Below the pieces are notes generated by a model. The model was not told the DNA's origin, ran no database searches, and saw only the letters and a list, made by a program, of their open reading frames with translations. From the NCBI RefSeq assembly GCF_947500995.1, contig NZ_CANMUA010000007.1:186001-250000 (forward strand): 64,000 nt of DNA, written 5' to 3'. Shown here piece after piece: positions 42,991 to 54,735 of the stretch. The DNA comes from an uncultured Serinicoccus sp. (lineage in GTDB: Bacteria; Actinomycetota; Actinomycetes; Actinomycetales; Dermatophilaceae). Numbering within the stretch: the first letter of the stretch is position 1; the number at the start of each line of letters is the position of its first letter. Made by a program: the position numbers and the translations under genes.

Positions 42991-44070
42991 ATGACCGAAC
43001 CATCCCTGACCCACCCCTCCGCACCCACCGGTGCAGGCAGCCCGCTGCTGTCCGTCAACGACCTGACCGTGACCTTCGGCAAGGGGGCCAAGGCCTTCAC
43101 CGCCGTCGACCACGTGAGCTTCGAGGTGCACCCCGGACAGACCGTCGGCCTCGTCGGGGAGTCCGGCTGCGGCAAGTCGGTGACCTCGCTGGCGATCATG
43201 GGCCTGCTCCCCTCCCGGGGCAACACCGTCAGCGGCGAGGTGCTCTTCGACGGCGAAGACCTGCTCCGGCTGCGCCAGGACCGGCTCCGCGACCGACGGG
43301 GACGGGACCTGGCGATGATCTTCCAGGACCCGCTGTCCTCGCTGAACCCGGTCGTCCCGCTCGGCGTCCAGGTGGCCGAGGTGCTGCAGCGGCACCGCGG
43401 GATGGGCCGCTCCGCCGCGCAGAAGCAGGCGGCCGTGCTGCTGGAGAAGGTCGGCATCCCCGACCCGACCCGGCGGCTGCGGGAGTACCCGCACCAGCTG
43501 TCCGGCGGGATGCGCCAGCGCGCGCTCATCGCCATGGCGCTCGCCTGCGAGCCCCGGCTGCTCATCGCCGACGAGCCCACGACCGCCCTGGACGTCACCA
43601 TCCAGGCCCAGATCCTGGCGCTGCTGCGCGAGCTCGTCACCGAGTCGGGCACCGCCCTCATCATGATCACCCACGACCTGGGCGTGGTGGCCGGGCTGTG
43701 CGACCAGGTCAACGTCCTCTACGGCGGCAAGGTCGTGGAGCGCGCCGAACGGCACGACCTGTTCGCCCGGCCGCGCCACCCCTACACCGGCGGGCTGCTC
43801 GCCTCCATCCCCCGGCTCACCGAGGAGCGCGGCCGACGGCTCGACCCGGTGCCGGGCTCGGTGGCCGACAACATCCCGTGGGAGGGCGGGTGCGCCTTCG
43901 CGCCCCGCTGCTCCTCGGAGGTGGCGGCGTGCCGGTCCACGACGCCCGCGCTGGTCCCCGACGAGGACGGGCTGGGCGACGGCCGGCTGCTGCGCTGCCA
44001 CCACCCCCTGGAGGAGAACCCGTTGGACGACGTCCGTGCGCCCGAGCAGCACGAGGAGGACCAGCCGTGA
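42991..44070 (+). CDS. dppD: Peptide ABC transporter ATP-binding protein, DppD-like
   Basis: 359 residues. Walker [10 protein letters not shown]-loop [15 protein letters not shown] signature [12 protein letters not shown], Walker [15 protein letters not shown] and H-loop [10 protein letters not shown]. The C-terminal oligopeptide extension with Cys residues ([20 protein letters not shown]) may bind an Fe-S cluster, as reported for this subfamily. The stop overlaps the next start by four bases. Confidence 0.94.
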   Translation: MTEPSLTHPSAPTGAGSPLLSVNDLTVTFGKGAKAFTAVDHVSFEVHPGQTVGLVGESGCGKSVTSLAIMGLLPSRGNTVSGEVLFDGEDLLRLRQDRLRDRRGRDLAMIFQDPLSSLNPVVPLGVQVAEVLQRHRGMGRSAAQKQAAVLLEKVGIPDPTRRLREYPHQLSGGMRQRALIAMALACEPRLLIADEPTTALDVTIQAQILALLRELVTESGTALIMITHDLGVVAGLCDQVNVLYGGKVVERAERHDLFARPRHPYTGGLLASIPRLTEERGRRLDPVPGSVADNIPWEGGCAFAPRCSSEVAACRSTTPALVPDEDGLGDGRLLRCHHPLEENPLDDVRAPEQHEEDQP

Positions 44071-45242
44071 GCACCACCGCCGGGGCGGCCGCCCCGCAGC
44101 CCGCCGAGACCGAGCAGGACCTCCTCGTCGACGTACGCGGCCTCAAGGTGCACTTCCCGATCAAGAAGGGCATCGTCTTCGACCGGACCGTGGGTCACGT
44201 CTACGCGGTGGACGGCATGGACGTGCAGATCCGACGCGGGGAGACCTACGGCCTCGTCGGGGAGTCCGGGTGCGGCAAGTCCACCTTCGGCCGGGCGCTG
44301 CTGCAGCTCGAGCCGATCACCGCCGGCGAGGTGCACGTGGACGGCATCGACCTGTCCAGCCTCAAGGGCGAGAAGCTGCGCACCCATCGTCGGCACATGC
44401 AGATGGTCTTCCAGGACCCCCTGGGCAGCCTGGACCCCCGGCAGACGGTGGAGCAGCTGCTGCTGGAGGGTATGCGTGCGCACGGCATGGCCTCGGACGC
44501 CAAGGCTGCGCGGAAGCGGCTCTCCGAGCTGCTCACCGCCGTCGGGCTGCCCACGGCCGCCCTGTCGAAGTACCCCCACGAGTTCTCCGGGGGGCAGCGC
44601 CAGCGGGTCGGTATCGCCCGCGCCCTGTCGGTGGACCCGCAGCTCATCATCGCCGACGAGCCGGTGAGCGCCCTCGACGTGTCCGTCCAGGCCCAGGTCA
44701 TCAACCTGCTCGGCGACCTCCAGGAGGAGTTCGGCCTCACCTACCTCGTCATCGCCCACGACCTCGCCGTGGTCCGCCACATCAGCGACCGGATCGGGGT
44801 CATGTACCTCGGGTCGCTGGTCGAGGAGGCGGATGCCGAGGACCTCTACGACATGCCGCTGCACCCCTACACCCGCGCCCTGCTGTCGGCGGTCCCCGTC
44901 CCGGACCCCACGGTGGAGGACACGCGCGAGCAGATCCTGCTGACCGGTGACCTCCCCTCGCCGGCCGACCCGCCCGCGGGGTGCCGCTTCCACACCCGCT
45001 GCCCATGGCGGCAGGAGACCCGCTGCGACAAGGAGCGACCGCAGCTGCGGGTGGTGGAGATCGACGGGGTGCCTCCGAGCCACCGGGTCGCCTGCCACTG
45101 GGCCGAGCAGATCGCCAGCGGTGAGCTGCAGCCGCACACCGTGGACCCGGTCGAGGACGACGAGCCCTACTGGTCCGGGACCGACGAGGAGGCCGACGGC
45201 GCCGACGCCGCCGCCAGGGACCTGCCCGGCTCCAGCGGGTGA
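44067..45242 (+). CDS. dppF: Peptide ABC transporter ATP-binding protein, DppF-like
   Basis: 391 residues. Walker [11 protein letters not shown]-loop [13 protein letters not shown], signature [12 protein letters not shown], Walker [15 protein letters not shown]-loop IAHDLAVV. The Cys-containing extension [20 protein letters not shown] is present, followed by an acidic tail of ~45 residues longer than usual. GTG start in GTGA overlap with dppD. Last gene of the transporter operon. Confidence 0.94.
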   Translation: MSTTAGAAAPQPAETEQDLLVDVRGLKVHFPIKKGIVFDRTVGHVYAVDGMDVQIRRGETYGLVGESGCGKSTFGRALLQLEPITAGEVHVDGIDLSSLKGEKLRTHRRHMQMVFQDPLGSLDPRQTVEQLLLEGMRAHGMASDAKAARKRLSELLTAVGLPTAALSKYPHEFSGGQRQRVGIARALSVDPQLIIADEPVSALDVSVQAQVINLLGDLQEEFGLTYLVIAHDLAVVRHISDRIGVMYLGSLVEEADAEDLYDMPLHPYTRALLSAVPVPDPTVEDTREQILLTGDLPSPADPPAGCRFHTRCPWRQETRCDKERPQLRVVEIDGVPPSHRVACHWAEQIASGELQPHTVDPVEDDEPYWSGTDEEADGADAAARDLPGSSG

Positions 45243-45265
45243 CGCACCGGCCCCCCGACGGGGTC

Positions 45266-45271
45266 TAGCCT
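45266..45271 (+). promoter_or_regulatory. Leaderless -10 box (TAGCCT) of the amidotransferase gene
   Basis: TAGCCT, GTGCCC, then ATG 45278. The same arrangement occurs at fdxC. Confidence 0.55.
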
Positions 45272-45277
45272 GTGCCC

Positions 45278-45991
45278 ATGACCCCACGGGCGCTGGTCCT
45301 GCAGCACGAGGAGAAGGCCCCTGCGGGCCTGCTGGCGCCGTGGTTGGAGCAGGTCGGGCTGGAGTGCGACATCCTGCCCGCGCACGAGGGGTATGCCGTC
45401 CCGGCCGACCTCGGCGACCACGCCGCCCTGGTGGTGCTCGGGGGGTCGATGGACGCCTGGGACGACGAGGCGTACCGCTGGCTGCTGCCGACCCGCGCCC
45501 TCATCGCCGGCACCGTGTCAGCGGGCCGGCCCTTCCTCGGCGTCTGCCTCGGGCACCAGCTGGCCGCGCTGGCGCTCGGCGGCACGGTGGGCCGCCAGCC
45601 CGGCGGCCAGACGATGGGGCTGCGGGCGTGGCGGCCCACGCCCGCGGGCCTCGCCGACCCGCTCACCAGCGCGCTGCCACCGGGCACCGAGGTGCTGCAC
45701 TTCAACTCCGACGCGGTCACCGGGCTGCCCCCGGGCGCGACGCTGCTCGCCCACGACCCGGAGGGAACCGTCCAGGCGGCTCGCTATGGCCCCCTCGCCT
45801 GGGGGGTGCAGTTCCACCCCGAGGTGGACGACGCCCTCGTCGAGGGCTGGGCGACCGGCCTCCGGCCCGACGACGAGACCGAGACCGTCCGGGTGCTCCG
45901 GGAGCGGCAGGCCGAGCTGCACCCCGCCTGGGCCGGGCTCGTCCACCGCTTCGGGCTGCTCGCCACGACGCCCCAGGCGCGGCCCGCCTGA
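45278..45991 (+). CDS. Class I glutamine amidotransferase (GMP synthase-like)
   Basis: 237 residues. Nucleophile Cys in GVCLGHQLAALALGG and the His-Glu pair in VQFHPEVDD complete the triad. Early motif LVVLGGSMDAWDD is the GATase oxyanion region. Stand-alone members hydrolyse glutamine or gamma-glutamyl compounds; no synthetase partner is adjacent. ATG 45278 chosen because of the -10 spacing; the GTG two codons earlier is the alternative. Confidence 0.87.
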   Translation: MTPRALVLQHEEKAPAGLLAPWLEQVGLECDILPAHEGYAVPADLGDHAALVVLGGSMDAWDDEAYRWLLPTRALIAGTVSAGRPFLGVCLGHQLAALALGGTVGRQPGGQTMGLRAWRPTPAGLADPLTSALPPGTEVLHFNSDAVTGLPPGATLLAHDPEGTVQAARYGPLAWGVQFHPEVDDALVEGWATGLRPDDETETVRVLRERQAELHPAWAGLVHRFGLLATTPQARPA

Positions 45992-46103
45992 GACCGGGCG
46001 GCGGCCCGACCCGCCGCCCGCGCCGGTCCGTTCCCGGGCCGGGTCGCCGCGGGCGTGGGAGACTGTGGCCCACCAGCCGTTCGGCCGCCTCGAGGAGCCA
46101 GCC

Positions 46104-47690
46104 ATGAGCGACGCAGCGATCTTCATCGCCGCGACCTTCGCCGCGGGCCTGCTCGCCACCACGCTGCGCCTCCCGGCCCTGCTCGGCTTCCTCCTGGCCG
46201 GCTTCGCGCTCAACGGGCTGGGTGTCGAGGAGCTGCCCTACCTCGACTTCATGGCCGACCTCGGCGTCACCCTGCTGCTGTTCGGCATCGGCCTCAAGCT
46301 CAACGTCCGCAGCCTGCTGTCCCGGGAGGTGTGGGCCACCACCGTGGGTCACATGGCCCTGTCGGTCGCCGTGGGCACCGGCTTCCTCTGGGTGGTGGCG
46401 CTGCTCGGCTACCCGCTCCTGCAGGGCCTGGACCTGCAGACCCTCGCCCTCGTCGGCTTCGCGCTGTCCTTCTCCTCGACGGTCTTCGTCGTCAAGGTGC
46501 TCGAGGAGCACTCCGAGCTGCAGTCCTTCTACGGCCGGGTGGCCATCGGCATCCTCGTGCTGCAGGACCTGGCGGCGGTCATCTTCATGACGGTCTCCGG
46601 CGGACGCATCCCCAGCATCTGGGCGATCCCCGTCGTGCTGGCGCTGGCTCCGACGGTCTGGGTGGCACGGTGGCTCTGGAGCCGCATCCCGCACGGGGAG
46701 ATGCAGGCGCTCTTCGGTCTGGCCATGGCGCTCGGCCCCGGCTACGCGGCCTTCGACGCCGTCGGGCTCAAGGGCGACCTGGGTGCGCTGGTCGTCGGCA
46801 TGCTCCTGGCCGGGCACCAGGCCGCCAGCGACCTGTCGCACACGCTCTTCCTCCTCAAGGACCTGCTCCTCATCGGGTTCTTCATCTCCATCGGCTTCAT
46901 CGGCACGCCGACCGCCTCCTCGGCCGTGCTGGGTCTGCTCCTCCTGCTCCTCCTCCCGGCCCAGATCGCCCTCTACGTCTTCCTCCTCGACCGGCACAAG
47001 CTGCGCCGACGAACGTCGGTCAAGGCCGGGGTGCTGCTGGGCAACTACTCCGAGTTCGGTCTCATCGTCACCTCGGTGGCGGTGGCGAGCGCCATGCTCG
47101 ACGAGGAGTGGCTGGTCGTGATGTCGGTCGCCGTCGCCGCCAGCTTCGTGGCCGCCACCCTCATCAACGAGAAGTCCGACGCGATCCTGCGCTGGGCCCG
47201 TCAGGTCATGCCGATGCACCCCCCGAACGACGTGCACCCGCACGAGCTGCCGATCTCCTTCGGTGACGCGCGGGCGGTGGTCATGGGGATGGGTCGGATC
47301 GGCAGGAGCGCCTACGCCGAGCTCTCCGAGGTCTACGGGCTGGCGGTCCTCGGTGTGGAGAACCTGCCGAACCGCGTCATCAGGCTGCGCGAGCGAGGTC
47401 TGACCGTGGTCGAGGCGGACGCCGCGGACGGCGACTTCTGGAGCCGACTGGAGTCCACCCGCCAGGTGGAGATCGTCGTGCTCGCCATGCCCTTCCACGG
47501 CGCCAACCGGGTCGCGCTGGAGCAGCTCACGGCCAGCGACTACGACGGGGTCATCGCCGTCGTCGCGCAGTACGACGACGAGGTGGACGACCTCGAGGCC
47601 CGCGGCGCCGACGTCGTCGTCAACCTCTACGAGGGTGCCGGCGCCACGATCGCCGAGCGCGCCGCCGAGGCCACCAGCGGCGGCCTCTGA
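46104..47690 (+). CDS. Kef-type K+/H+ antiporter with TrkA-N domain
   Basis: 528 residues. Monovalent cation:proton antiporter-2 family: about twelve membrane helices in residues 1-375, including FMADLGVTLLLFGIGLKLNV, LSFSSTVFVVKVLEEH and LGNYSEFGLIVTSVAVAS. A cytosolic Rossmann domain follows (AVVMGMGRIGRSAY with GxGxxG), as in KefB/KefC/YbaL. GAGGAG ribosome site. Ion and regulation (glutathione/mycothiol adducts or nucleotides) cannot be deduced, although mycothiol replaces glutathione in this lineage. Confidence 0.9.
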   Translation: MSDAAIFIAATFAAGLLATTLRLPALLGFLLAGFALNGLGVEELPYLDFMADLGVTLLLFGIGLKLNVRSLLSREVWATTVGHMALSVAVGTGFLWVVALLGYPLLQGLDLQTLALVGFALSFSSTVFVVKVLEEHSELQSFYGRVAIGILVLQDLAAVIFMTVSGGRIPSIWAIPVVLALAPTVWVARWLWSRIPHGEMQALFGLAMALGPGYAAFDAVGLKGDLGALVVGMLLAGHQAASDLSHTLFLLKDLLLIGFFISIGFIGTPTASSAVLGLLLLLLLPAQIALYVFLLDRHKLRRRTSVKAGVLLGNYSEFGLIVTSVAVASAMLDEEWLVVMSVAVAASFVAATLINEKSDAILRWARQVMPMHPPNDVHPHELPISFGDARAVVMGMGRIGRSAYAELSEVYGLAVLGVENLPNRVIRLRERGLTVVEADAADGDFWSRLESTRQVEIVVLAMPFHGANRVALEQLTASDYDGVIAVVAQYDDEVDDLEARGADVVVNLYEGAGATIAERAAEATSGGL

Positions 47691-47712
47691 CCCCGCGTCA
47701 CCCTGGCGGGTC

Positions 47713-48621
47713 CTAGGCGGAGCGCGAGACGATGACCGGGCAGGGTGCGGCCCGCATGAGGCGCTGGCTGACCGAGCCGAGCAGCCGCCCCCGGACCGCC
47801 CCCCGGCCGCGACTGCCGACGACGAGGGCGTCCCACCCGCGCGCCGCGTCCAGCAGGGTCGGCACCACCGGACCCCGCCGCACCTCCCAGTCCACGGGCA
47901 CCTGCGGGTATGCCTCGACCGCCGGCTGCAGCGCCCGCACCACGGCCTCGGCGTGGCGTCGCTCGACGGCCGCCCACTCCGGGCTGTCCGGCTCGGTGAC
48001 GACATAGCCGTCGACCACCTCGAGGAACCACGTGCTGAGGGCGGTGACCGCGGCCCCGGTCAGGTCGGCGAGCGCCAGGGCGGCCCGGGCCGCGCGGGTG
48101 CTGTCCTCGCTGCCGTCGACCCCCAGGCCGATCTGGCCGTGGGTCAGGGCCTCGACGTCGACACCGGGGTTCACCACGGCCACCGGACGGTGCGCGTGGG
48201 CCGCGACCCCGAGCGAGGTGCTGCCGAGCAGGAACTCCTCCACCGCGCTCTTGCGCCCGGTCCCCACCACCAGCAGCGCGGCGTCGTCCTGGTGCGCCAG
48301 GAGGGCCGCCACCGGCGAGCCGCGCGAGGTGTCCAGCCGCGCCTCGACCCCGAGGCGCTCACCCACAGCCGTGACGTGCGCGCGCAGGTCCGCGACCGTC
48401 TCCTCCTCGGCCTCCAGCACCGCGGTCACGGCCACGGCCTCGCCGCCGGCCATCCGCGCCGCCAGGGCCTCCGGCTCGCTGGCGTGGACGACCACGAGGC
48501 CGGCTCCGGTGCGCGCGGCGGTGCGTGCCGCCCACTCCAGGGCGGCGTCCCCCCCTCCCGTACCCGCCACACCGACCACGATCGGGTGCTCCAGCCGAGT
48601 CGACACCGACACCACCTCCAT
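47713..48621 (-). CDS. Universal stress protein with two Usp domains
   Basis: 302 residues from the start chosen. Domain 1 begins HPIVVGVAGTGGGDAALEWA and has the ATP-binding-like LLVVGTGRKSAVEEFLLGST. Domain 2 begins IGLGVDGSEDSTRAARAALA and ends ALVVGSRGRGAVRGRLLGSV, with the classic G-x2-G-x9-G-S/T motif. A TAGGGT box (48649-48644) lies 1 nt before the ATG at 48642, so that start would precede transcription. I prefer ATG 48621, but 48642 cannot be excluded. Converges on the Kef-type gene. Confidence 0.85.
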   Translation of the reverse strand: MEVVSVSTRLEHPIVVGVAGTGGGDAALEWAARTAARTGAGLVVVHASEPEALAARMAGGEAVAVTAVLEAEEETVADLRAHVTAVGERLGVEARLDTSRGSPVAALLAHQDDAALLVVGTGRKSAVEEFLLGSTSLGVAAHAHRPVAVVNPGVDVEALTHGQIGLGVDGSEDSTRAARAALALADLTGAAVTALSTWFLEVVDGYVVTEPDSPEWAAVERRHAEAVVRALQPAVEAYPQVPVDWEVRRGPVVPTLLDAARGWDALVVGSRGRGAVRGRLLGSVSQRLMRAAPCPVIVSRSA

Positions 48622-48643
48622 GGCCTGCGGGAAGAGTGCCATC

Positions 48644-48649
48644 ACCCTA
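48644..48649 (-). promoter_or_regulatory. -10 box (TAGGGT) of the universal stress gene
   Basis: TAGGGT on the minus strand; its expected start of transcription (about 48638) falls between the two candidate start codons at 48642 and 48621. Confidence 0.4.
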
Positions 48650-48719
48650 CCGCCCGGCTCCCCCGGTCCGCCTGTGGACAAGTCCGGCGCGTCCTCGCGG
48701 TGACGCGCCAGGATGAGGT

Positions 48720-49340
48720 ATGACGATCCGCCACCTCTCCGAGGTCCGCCCCGCCGACCCGCCGCGGCGCAGCGGTGAGCCGTGGACGGACGCCGACGAC
48801 GACACCCTGGTGCGGCTGTGCCGCGAGGGCCTGGACCTCACCGGGACGAGCACCCGGCTGGGGCGCTCCCCCGCGTCCGTCCGCGACCGTGCCAGACGGA
48901 TGCTGCCCCTGGACCAGCGCGGGGTGCCCGGTGACCGGGTGTTGACCCAGCTGCGCCAGAACCTCCTCGCCGACCCCGGGTACGACTGGCAGCGCCACCT
49001 GGCCACTCCCCAGCCACCCCGCCCGGTCGTCCGTCAGGTCCTGCCCGCCCCCACCCACGCCGGTCTCCCCGGGCTCGAGAGCGACGAGCTGCTCGCGGCG
49101 GCGGAAGCAAGTGGCGCAGCAACCCCGCCCCGACGAGGACGACTACCTGGCTCAGACCCTGGCCCACGAGGTCCGCCGGCGCGGCCTGGCCGAGGACCTG
49201 CGTCGGGTCACCGAGCGGCACGCCCGGCAGCGGGTCGAGGACTTCCTCGACCGCGCCGCCTGGCCCTACCACCCGACGGACTACTGGGCCATGACGAGCG
49301 GCGTCGCCGCACCCGGGACGACGACGAGCCGCCCTGGTAG
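48720..49340 (+). CDS. SANT/Myb-like DNA-binding domain protein, probable frameshift near 49.1 kb
   Basis: The frame is open for 206 residues, but only about 130 look real. Residues ~18-60 (GEPWTDADDDTLVRLCREGL, RLGRSPASVRDRARRML) resemble a SANT/Myb or sigma-like helix-turn-helix. Third-position GC is high until about 49095. Beyond that this frame turns into Arg/Pro/Gly-rich nonsense while the +1 frame (49111-49359) becomes codon-biased. The simplest explanation is a one-base frameshift, natural or from sequencing, splitting a ~210-residue protein. Two overlapping genes are the alternative. The start has GAGGT directly before the ATG. Confidence 0.55.
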   Translation: MTIRHLSEVRPADPPRRSGEPWTDADDDTLVRLCREGLDLTGTSTRLGRSPASVRDRARRMLPLDQRGVPGDRVLTQLRQNLLADPGYDWQRHLATPQPPRPVVRQVLPAPTHAGLPGLESDELLAAAEASGAATPPRRGRLPGSDPGPRGPPARPGRGPASGHRAARPAAGRGLPRPRRLALPPDGLLGHDERRRRTRDDDEPPW

Positions 49341-49359
49341 CGCGGACCAGCACCCGTAG
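49111..49359 (+). CDS. Second half of the frameshift-suspect gene, or a small overlapping gene
   Basis: 82 residues from GTG 49111: DEDDYLAQTLAHEVRRRGLA, EDLRRVTERHARQRVEDFLD, WPYHPTDYWAMTSG. Strong codon bias shows this is the coding frame here. No family recognised. It overlaps the end of the upstream frame by 230 bp, so it is probably the displaced C-terminal half of that protein. A weak GGAAG lies before the GTG if it is translated alone. Its TAG stop forms part of the icd promoter. Confidence 0.55.
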   Translation: MAQQPRPDEDDYLAQTLAHEVRRRGLAEDLRRVTERHARQRVEDFLDRAAWPYHPTDYWAMTSGVAAPGTTTSRPGSADQHP

Positions 49360-49362
49360 ACT
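49357..49362 (+). promoter_or_regulatory. -10 box (TAGACT) of icd
   Basis: TAGACT lies 39 nt before ATG 49402, leaving a short leader with GGGAGAGG as ribosome site. Confidence 0.5.
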
Positions 49363-49401
49363 CTGGACCGCACGCCCCGACGCCACCGACCAGGGAGAGG
49401 C

Positions 49402-51613
<2,212 letters not shown>

Positions 51614-51621
<8 letters not shown>

Positions 51622-52861
51622 GGAGGGGCGCGGCGCCGCCGGCTCCCCCGCCGCGCGGCGCGCCGCCCCTCTCGGGCTGCTCACGCTGCTCGCGGTGGCC
51701 CTGGTCTCGGTCAACCTGCGCCCCGGGGCCACCTCGATCGGACCGGTCCTCGCCGAGCTCGAGGCGGGCGTCGGGGTCAGCCCGGCGGTCGCCGGCGTGC
51801 TCACCGCGCTGCCCGGCCTGTGCTTCGGCCTGCTCGGCATGGTCGCCGTGCCGTTGTCGCGGCGGTGGGGGCTCACCGGCACCATCTGCCTGGGGCTGGG
51901 CCTCGTCGTGGTGGGGCTGGGGCTACGGGTCCTCACCGGGTCCACCGTGCCCTTCGTCGTCCTGTCGGCGGTGGCGCTGGGCGGCATGGCCGTCGGCAAC
52001 GTGCTCGTCCCGGCCTGGATCAAGCGCCAGCCCGGTGCGGGCGTCCGCCTCATGACGATCTACAGCACCGGCCTCACCGTCGGCGGCGCGTCGGGCGCCG
52101 CGCTCTCGGCCCCCGTCGCGGCCGCAGGACCGGGGTGGCGCGGCGCGCTGGGCGTGTGGGCCGTGGTCGCCCTCACCGCCCTGGTGGCCTGGCTCCTCGT
52201 GGCCCGCCGCGAGCGGGGGTCCCTGGTCCCCACGGGCCGGGGCGTCGCCACGGGTCGGCTGGTCCGGTCCCCGACGGCGGTGGCCCTCACCGTGCTCTTC
52301 GGCATGCAGTCGATGAACGCCTACGTCCAGTTCGGGTGGCTCCCGCAGATCTACCGCGACGCCGGGCTGTCCGCCACCTCGGCCGGGCTCCTCACCGGGT
52401 CCCTGACCGCGACCGGCATCCTGGGCGGGCTGCTCATGCCGACGGTCATCCACCGGTCCCGCACCCTCGCCCCGTGGATGGTGGCCTTCGGGGTGCTCGC
52501 GGTCCTGGGGTATGCCGGCCTCCTGGTCGCACCGGCGGCCCTGCCGTGGCTGTGGGTGGCGCTCCTGGGCCTGTCCGGGTGGGCCTTCCCGACGGTCATC
52601 GCCCTGCTCACCGCCCGGAGCCGCCGCCCCGAGGTCACCGCCGGGCTGTCCGGCTTCGTGCAGCCGGTGGGCTACCTGTGCGCCGCCGCCGGGCCCTTCC
52701 TCGTCGGGCTGCTCCACTCCTGGACCGGGGACTGGGAGCTGGTCCTCGTCCTGCTGGCGCTCAGCGGCGTGCCGCTGGCCGTGGCCGGGGTGCGCGCCTC
52801 GCGCCCGGTCTACGTCGACGACGAGATCGACCCCCCTGGCGTGCGCAGCGCCGCGGTCTGA
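51614..52861 (+). CDS. MFS transporter, CynX/NimT family
   Basis: 415 residues with about twelve membrane helices. The start [20 protein letters not shown], and later [20 protein letters not shown], match the cyanate/nitroimidazole (CynX/NimT, YycB) branch of MFS permeases. The GTG start lies inside the icd end and has GAG-rich upstream sequence, so translation is probably coupled. Substrate unknown. Ends before a hairpin shared with the DinB gene. Confidence 0.87.
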
Positions 52862-52879
52862 CCCCCGACCCAGGCGGTC

Positions 52880-52897
52880 GCCCGCCGCGGGGCGGGC
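52880..52897. terminator. Hairpin between convergent MFS and DinB-fold genes
   Basis: GCCCGCC (52880-52886), loop GCGG, GGCGGGC (52891-52897), within 20 bp of the MFS stop. Confidence 0.5.
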
Positions 52898-52904
52898 CCG
52901 GCCG

Positions 52905-53417
52905 TCAACCCCGGCGCCGGGCCAGGCCGGCGACGTACTCGGCCTGCCCGAGATGCTTGAGGGCGTCCTCGAGCACCGAGCACACCCGCACCCCCACGGT
53001 CACGGGAGGGTCCCAGGCGTCGTCGACCACCCGACCCAGGTCCTCGGCGTCCCACCCCTCGACGAGGCGCCGGGTCGACGCGTGGACGGCACCGGCATAC
53101 CCGACGAGCAGCCCGGGGTCGGAGAGCTCGAACCGTCCGACCTCGGCGGCGTCCTGCCCGTAGCCCATCGCGTCCGGCGGGTAGGGCAGGTCGAACCGCT
53201 CCCGCCACCCCTGCGCCCACTCCTCCTCCTGGCCGGCGAGCTGGGCGAGCTGGGCGTCCTGCTGCCGGAGCAGGTGCCACAGGAGCCAGCCGACGGGGTT
53301 CGCCTCGGCGTCGGGCCGCCAGCGCAGCTGCTCGGCGGTCAGCCCCTCGAGCACGGCGCCCACCCCCTCCTCCACGCGGGAGAAGCCGTCGACGAGCAGG
53401 TCCTGGAAGGCGTCCAT
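52905..53417 (-). CDS. DinB/DUF664-fold protein, possible mycothiol-dependent enzyme
   Basis: 170 residues, four-helix bundle character. Candidate metal-binding histidines occur in NPVGWLLWHLLRQQDAQLAQ and in EDALKHLGQAEYVAGLARRR. These positions match DUF664/DinB proteins, of which several actinobacterial members are mycothiol S-transferases or maleylpyruvate isomerases. ATG 53417 is 7 nt after TACCGT. Mycothiol production is supported by mshB in the window. The exact reaction is not predictable. Confidence 0.82.
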   Translation of the reverse strand: MDAFQDLLVDGFSRVEEGVGAVLEGLTAEQLRWRPDAEANPVGWLLWHLLRQQDAQLAQLAGQEEEWAQGWRERFDLPYPPDAMGYGQDAAEVGRFELSDPGLLVGYAGAVHASTRRLVEGWDAEDLGRVVDDAWDPPVTVGVRVCSVLEDALKHLGQAEYVAGLARRRG

Positions 53418-53424
53418 GGGAGGC

Positions 53425-53529
53425 ACGGTAGCCCGGAGCCGTCCCGCCCGCCCCCGCGGCCTGGGGGGTATCCCCCCGCCAGGGAGGTGGTCCGCACCCT
53501 GGCCGCAGGTGGGCACGGGCGAGCACGAT
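53425..53529. promoter_or_regulatory. Divergent leaderless promoters of DinB-fold and glycosyltransferase genes
   Basis: Minus strand TACCGT (53430-53425), 7 nt to ATG 53417. Plus strand CACGAT (53524-53529), 6 nt to ATG 53536. Confidence 0.5.
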
Positions 53530-53535
53530 GACCGT

Positions 53536-54735
53536 ATGCGCGTCCACCCGTCCCCCAGCCCGCACCCGCCGCCGGGGCGGCGCCGGGTCCTGCTGCTCAC
53601 CGACTCCTACCGTCCCACCGTCAACGGGGTCGTGAGCTCGGTCGACGCGCTGCGCCAGGGGCTGCTCGATGCCGGCCACGACGTCCGCGTGCTGACGGTG
53701 GGACCGACCCGTCGCACCACCTTCGACGGCCAGGTCTACCGGCTGCCCTCCCTGGACGCGAGCCACATCTACCCGCACGCCCGGCTGGGCCGGCCGGTCG
53801 ACGGCCACCTCTTCGCCGACCTGGTCCGGTGGGGCCCGGAGGTCCTGCACTCGCACACCGAGTTCGTCGCCTTCTGGTGGGCCCGGCGCCTCGCGCACCG
53901 GCTGGCGGTCCCCCACGTGCACACCTACCACACGCTGTACGCCGACTACACCCACTACTTCTGCCCGCACGAGCGCCTCGGCCGGACGCTGTGCGCCTCC
54001 TTCGCGCGGCACACGCTCGACCGGACGGACCTCGTCATCGCGCCCACCGAGAAGATCCGCCGGCTGCTGGAGGGGTATGCCGTCCGCCCGCCGATCGAGG
54101 TCGTGCCCACCGGCGTCGACCTGACGCGGTTCGCGCCGGGCGAGCGGTCGCCGCAGCTCCGGGCAGCGCTCGGCCTGGCCCCGGGCGTGCCCGTCGTGCT
54201 CAGCCTGGGGCGCCTGGCCACCGAGAAGAACCTCGCCGAGGTCGTCGACCTGCTCGCCGGCGTCCGGGACCCGTGGCAGCTGGTGGTCGCCGGCGACGGG
54301 CCCGAGGCGGGCCCGCTGCAGCGGCAGGTGGACCGGCTCGGTCTCGGTCCCCGGGTGCGCTTCGTCGGGGCCGTCGACCCGGCCCGGGTCCCCGAGCTCT
54401 ACCGGCTCGCCGACGTCTTCGTCTCCGCCTCCCGCACCGAGACGCAGGGGCTGACCTTCCTCGAGGCCCTGGCCACCGGGGTCCCGGTGCTGTGCCGCGA
54501 CGACGCCGCGGTGGACGGCGTGGTGGTGCCGGGCCGCAACGGCGAGCGCTACACCACCCCCGAGGAGTTCACCGGGTCCCTGACCCGTCTGCTGCGGGAC
54601 CCGGACCTGCGCCGACGATGGAGCCGCGAGGCCGTCCGGACCGCCACCGGGCTCGGCCGGGACGGTTTCGTGACCGCGGTCTGCTCCGCCTACGACCGGG
54701 CCGCGGGACCGCGCAGCAGCACGGTGGCCGCGTGA
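53536..54735 (+). CDS. GT4 family glycosyltransferase (lipid glycosylation type)
   Basis: 399 residues. Two Rossmann domains. N-terminal VLLLTDSYRPTVNGVVSSVD is typical of diacylglycerol glucosyl/mannosyltransferases (GPI-anchor/PimB/MgtA-like). Acceptor region HTYHTLYADYTHYF, central VPTGVDLTRFAP, donor site SLGRLATEKNL and the EX7E motif ASRTETQGLTFLEALATGVP. It probably adds a hexose from a nucleotide sugar to a membrane lipid. The GTGA overlap with the VTT gene makes a three-gene operon. Confidence 0.87.
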   Translation: MRVHPSPSPHPPPGRRRVLLLTDSYRPTVNGVVSSVDALRQGLLDAGHDVRVLTVGPTRRTTFDGQVYRLPSLDASHIYPHARLGRPVDGHLFADLVRWGPEVLHSHTEFVAFWWARRLAHRLAVPHVHTYHTLYADYTHYFCPHERLGRTLCASFARHTLDRTDLVIAPTEKIRRLLEGYAVRPPIEVVPTGVDLTRFAPGERSPQLRAALGLAPGVPVVLSLGRLATEKNLAEVVDLLAGVRDPWQLVVAGDGPEAGPLQRQVDRLGLGPRVRFVGAVDPARVPELYRLADVFVSASRTETQGLTFLEALATGVPVLCRDDAAVDGVVVPGRNGERYTTPEEFTGSLTRLLRDPDLRRRWSREAVRTATGLGRDGFVTAVCSAYDRAAGPRSSTVAA

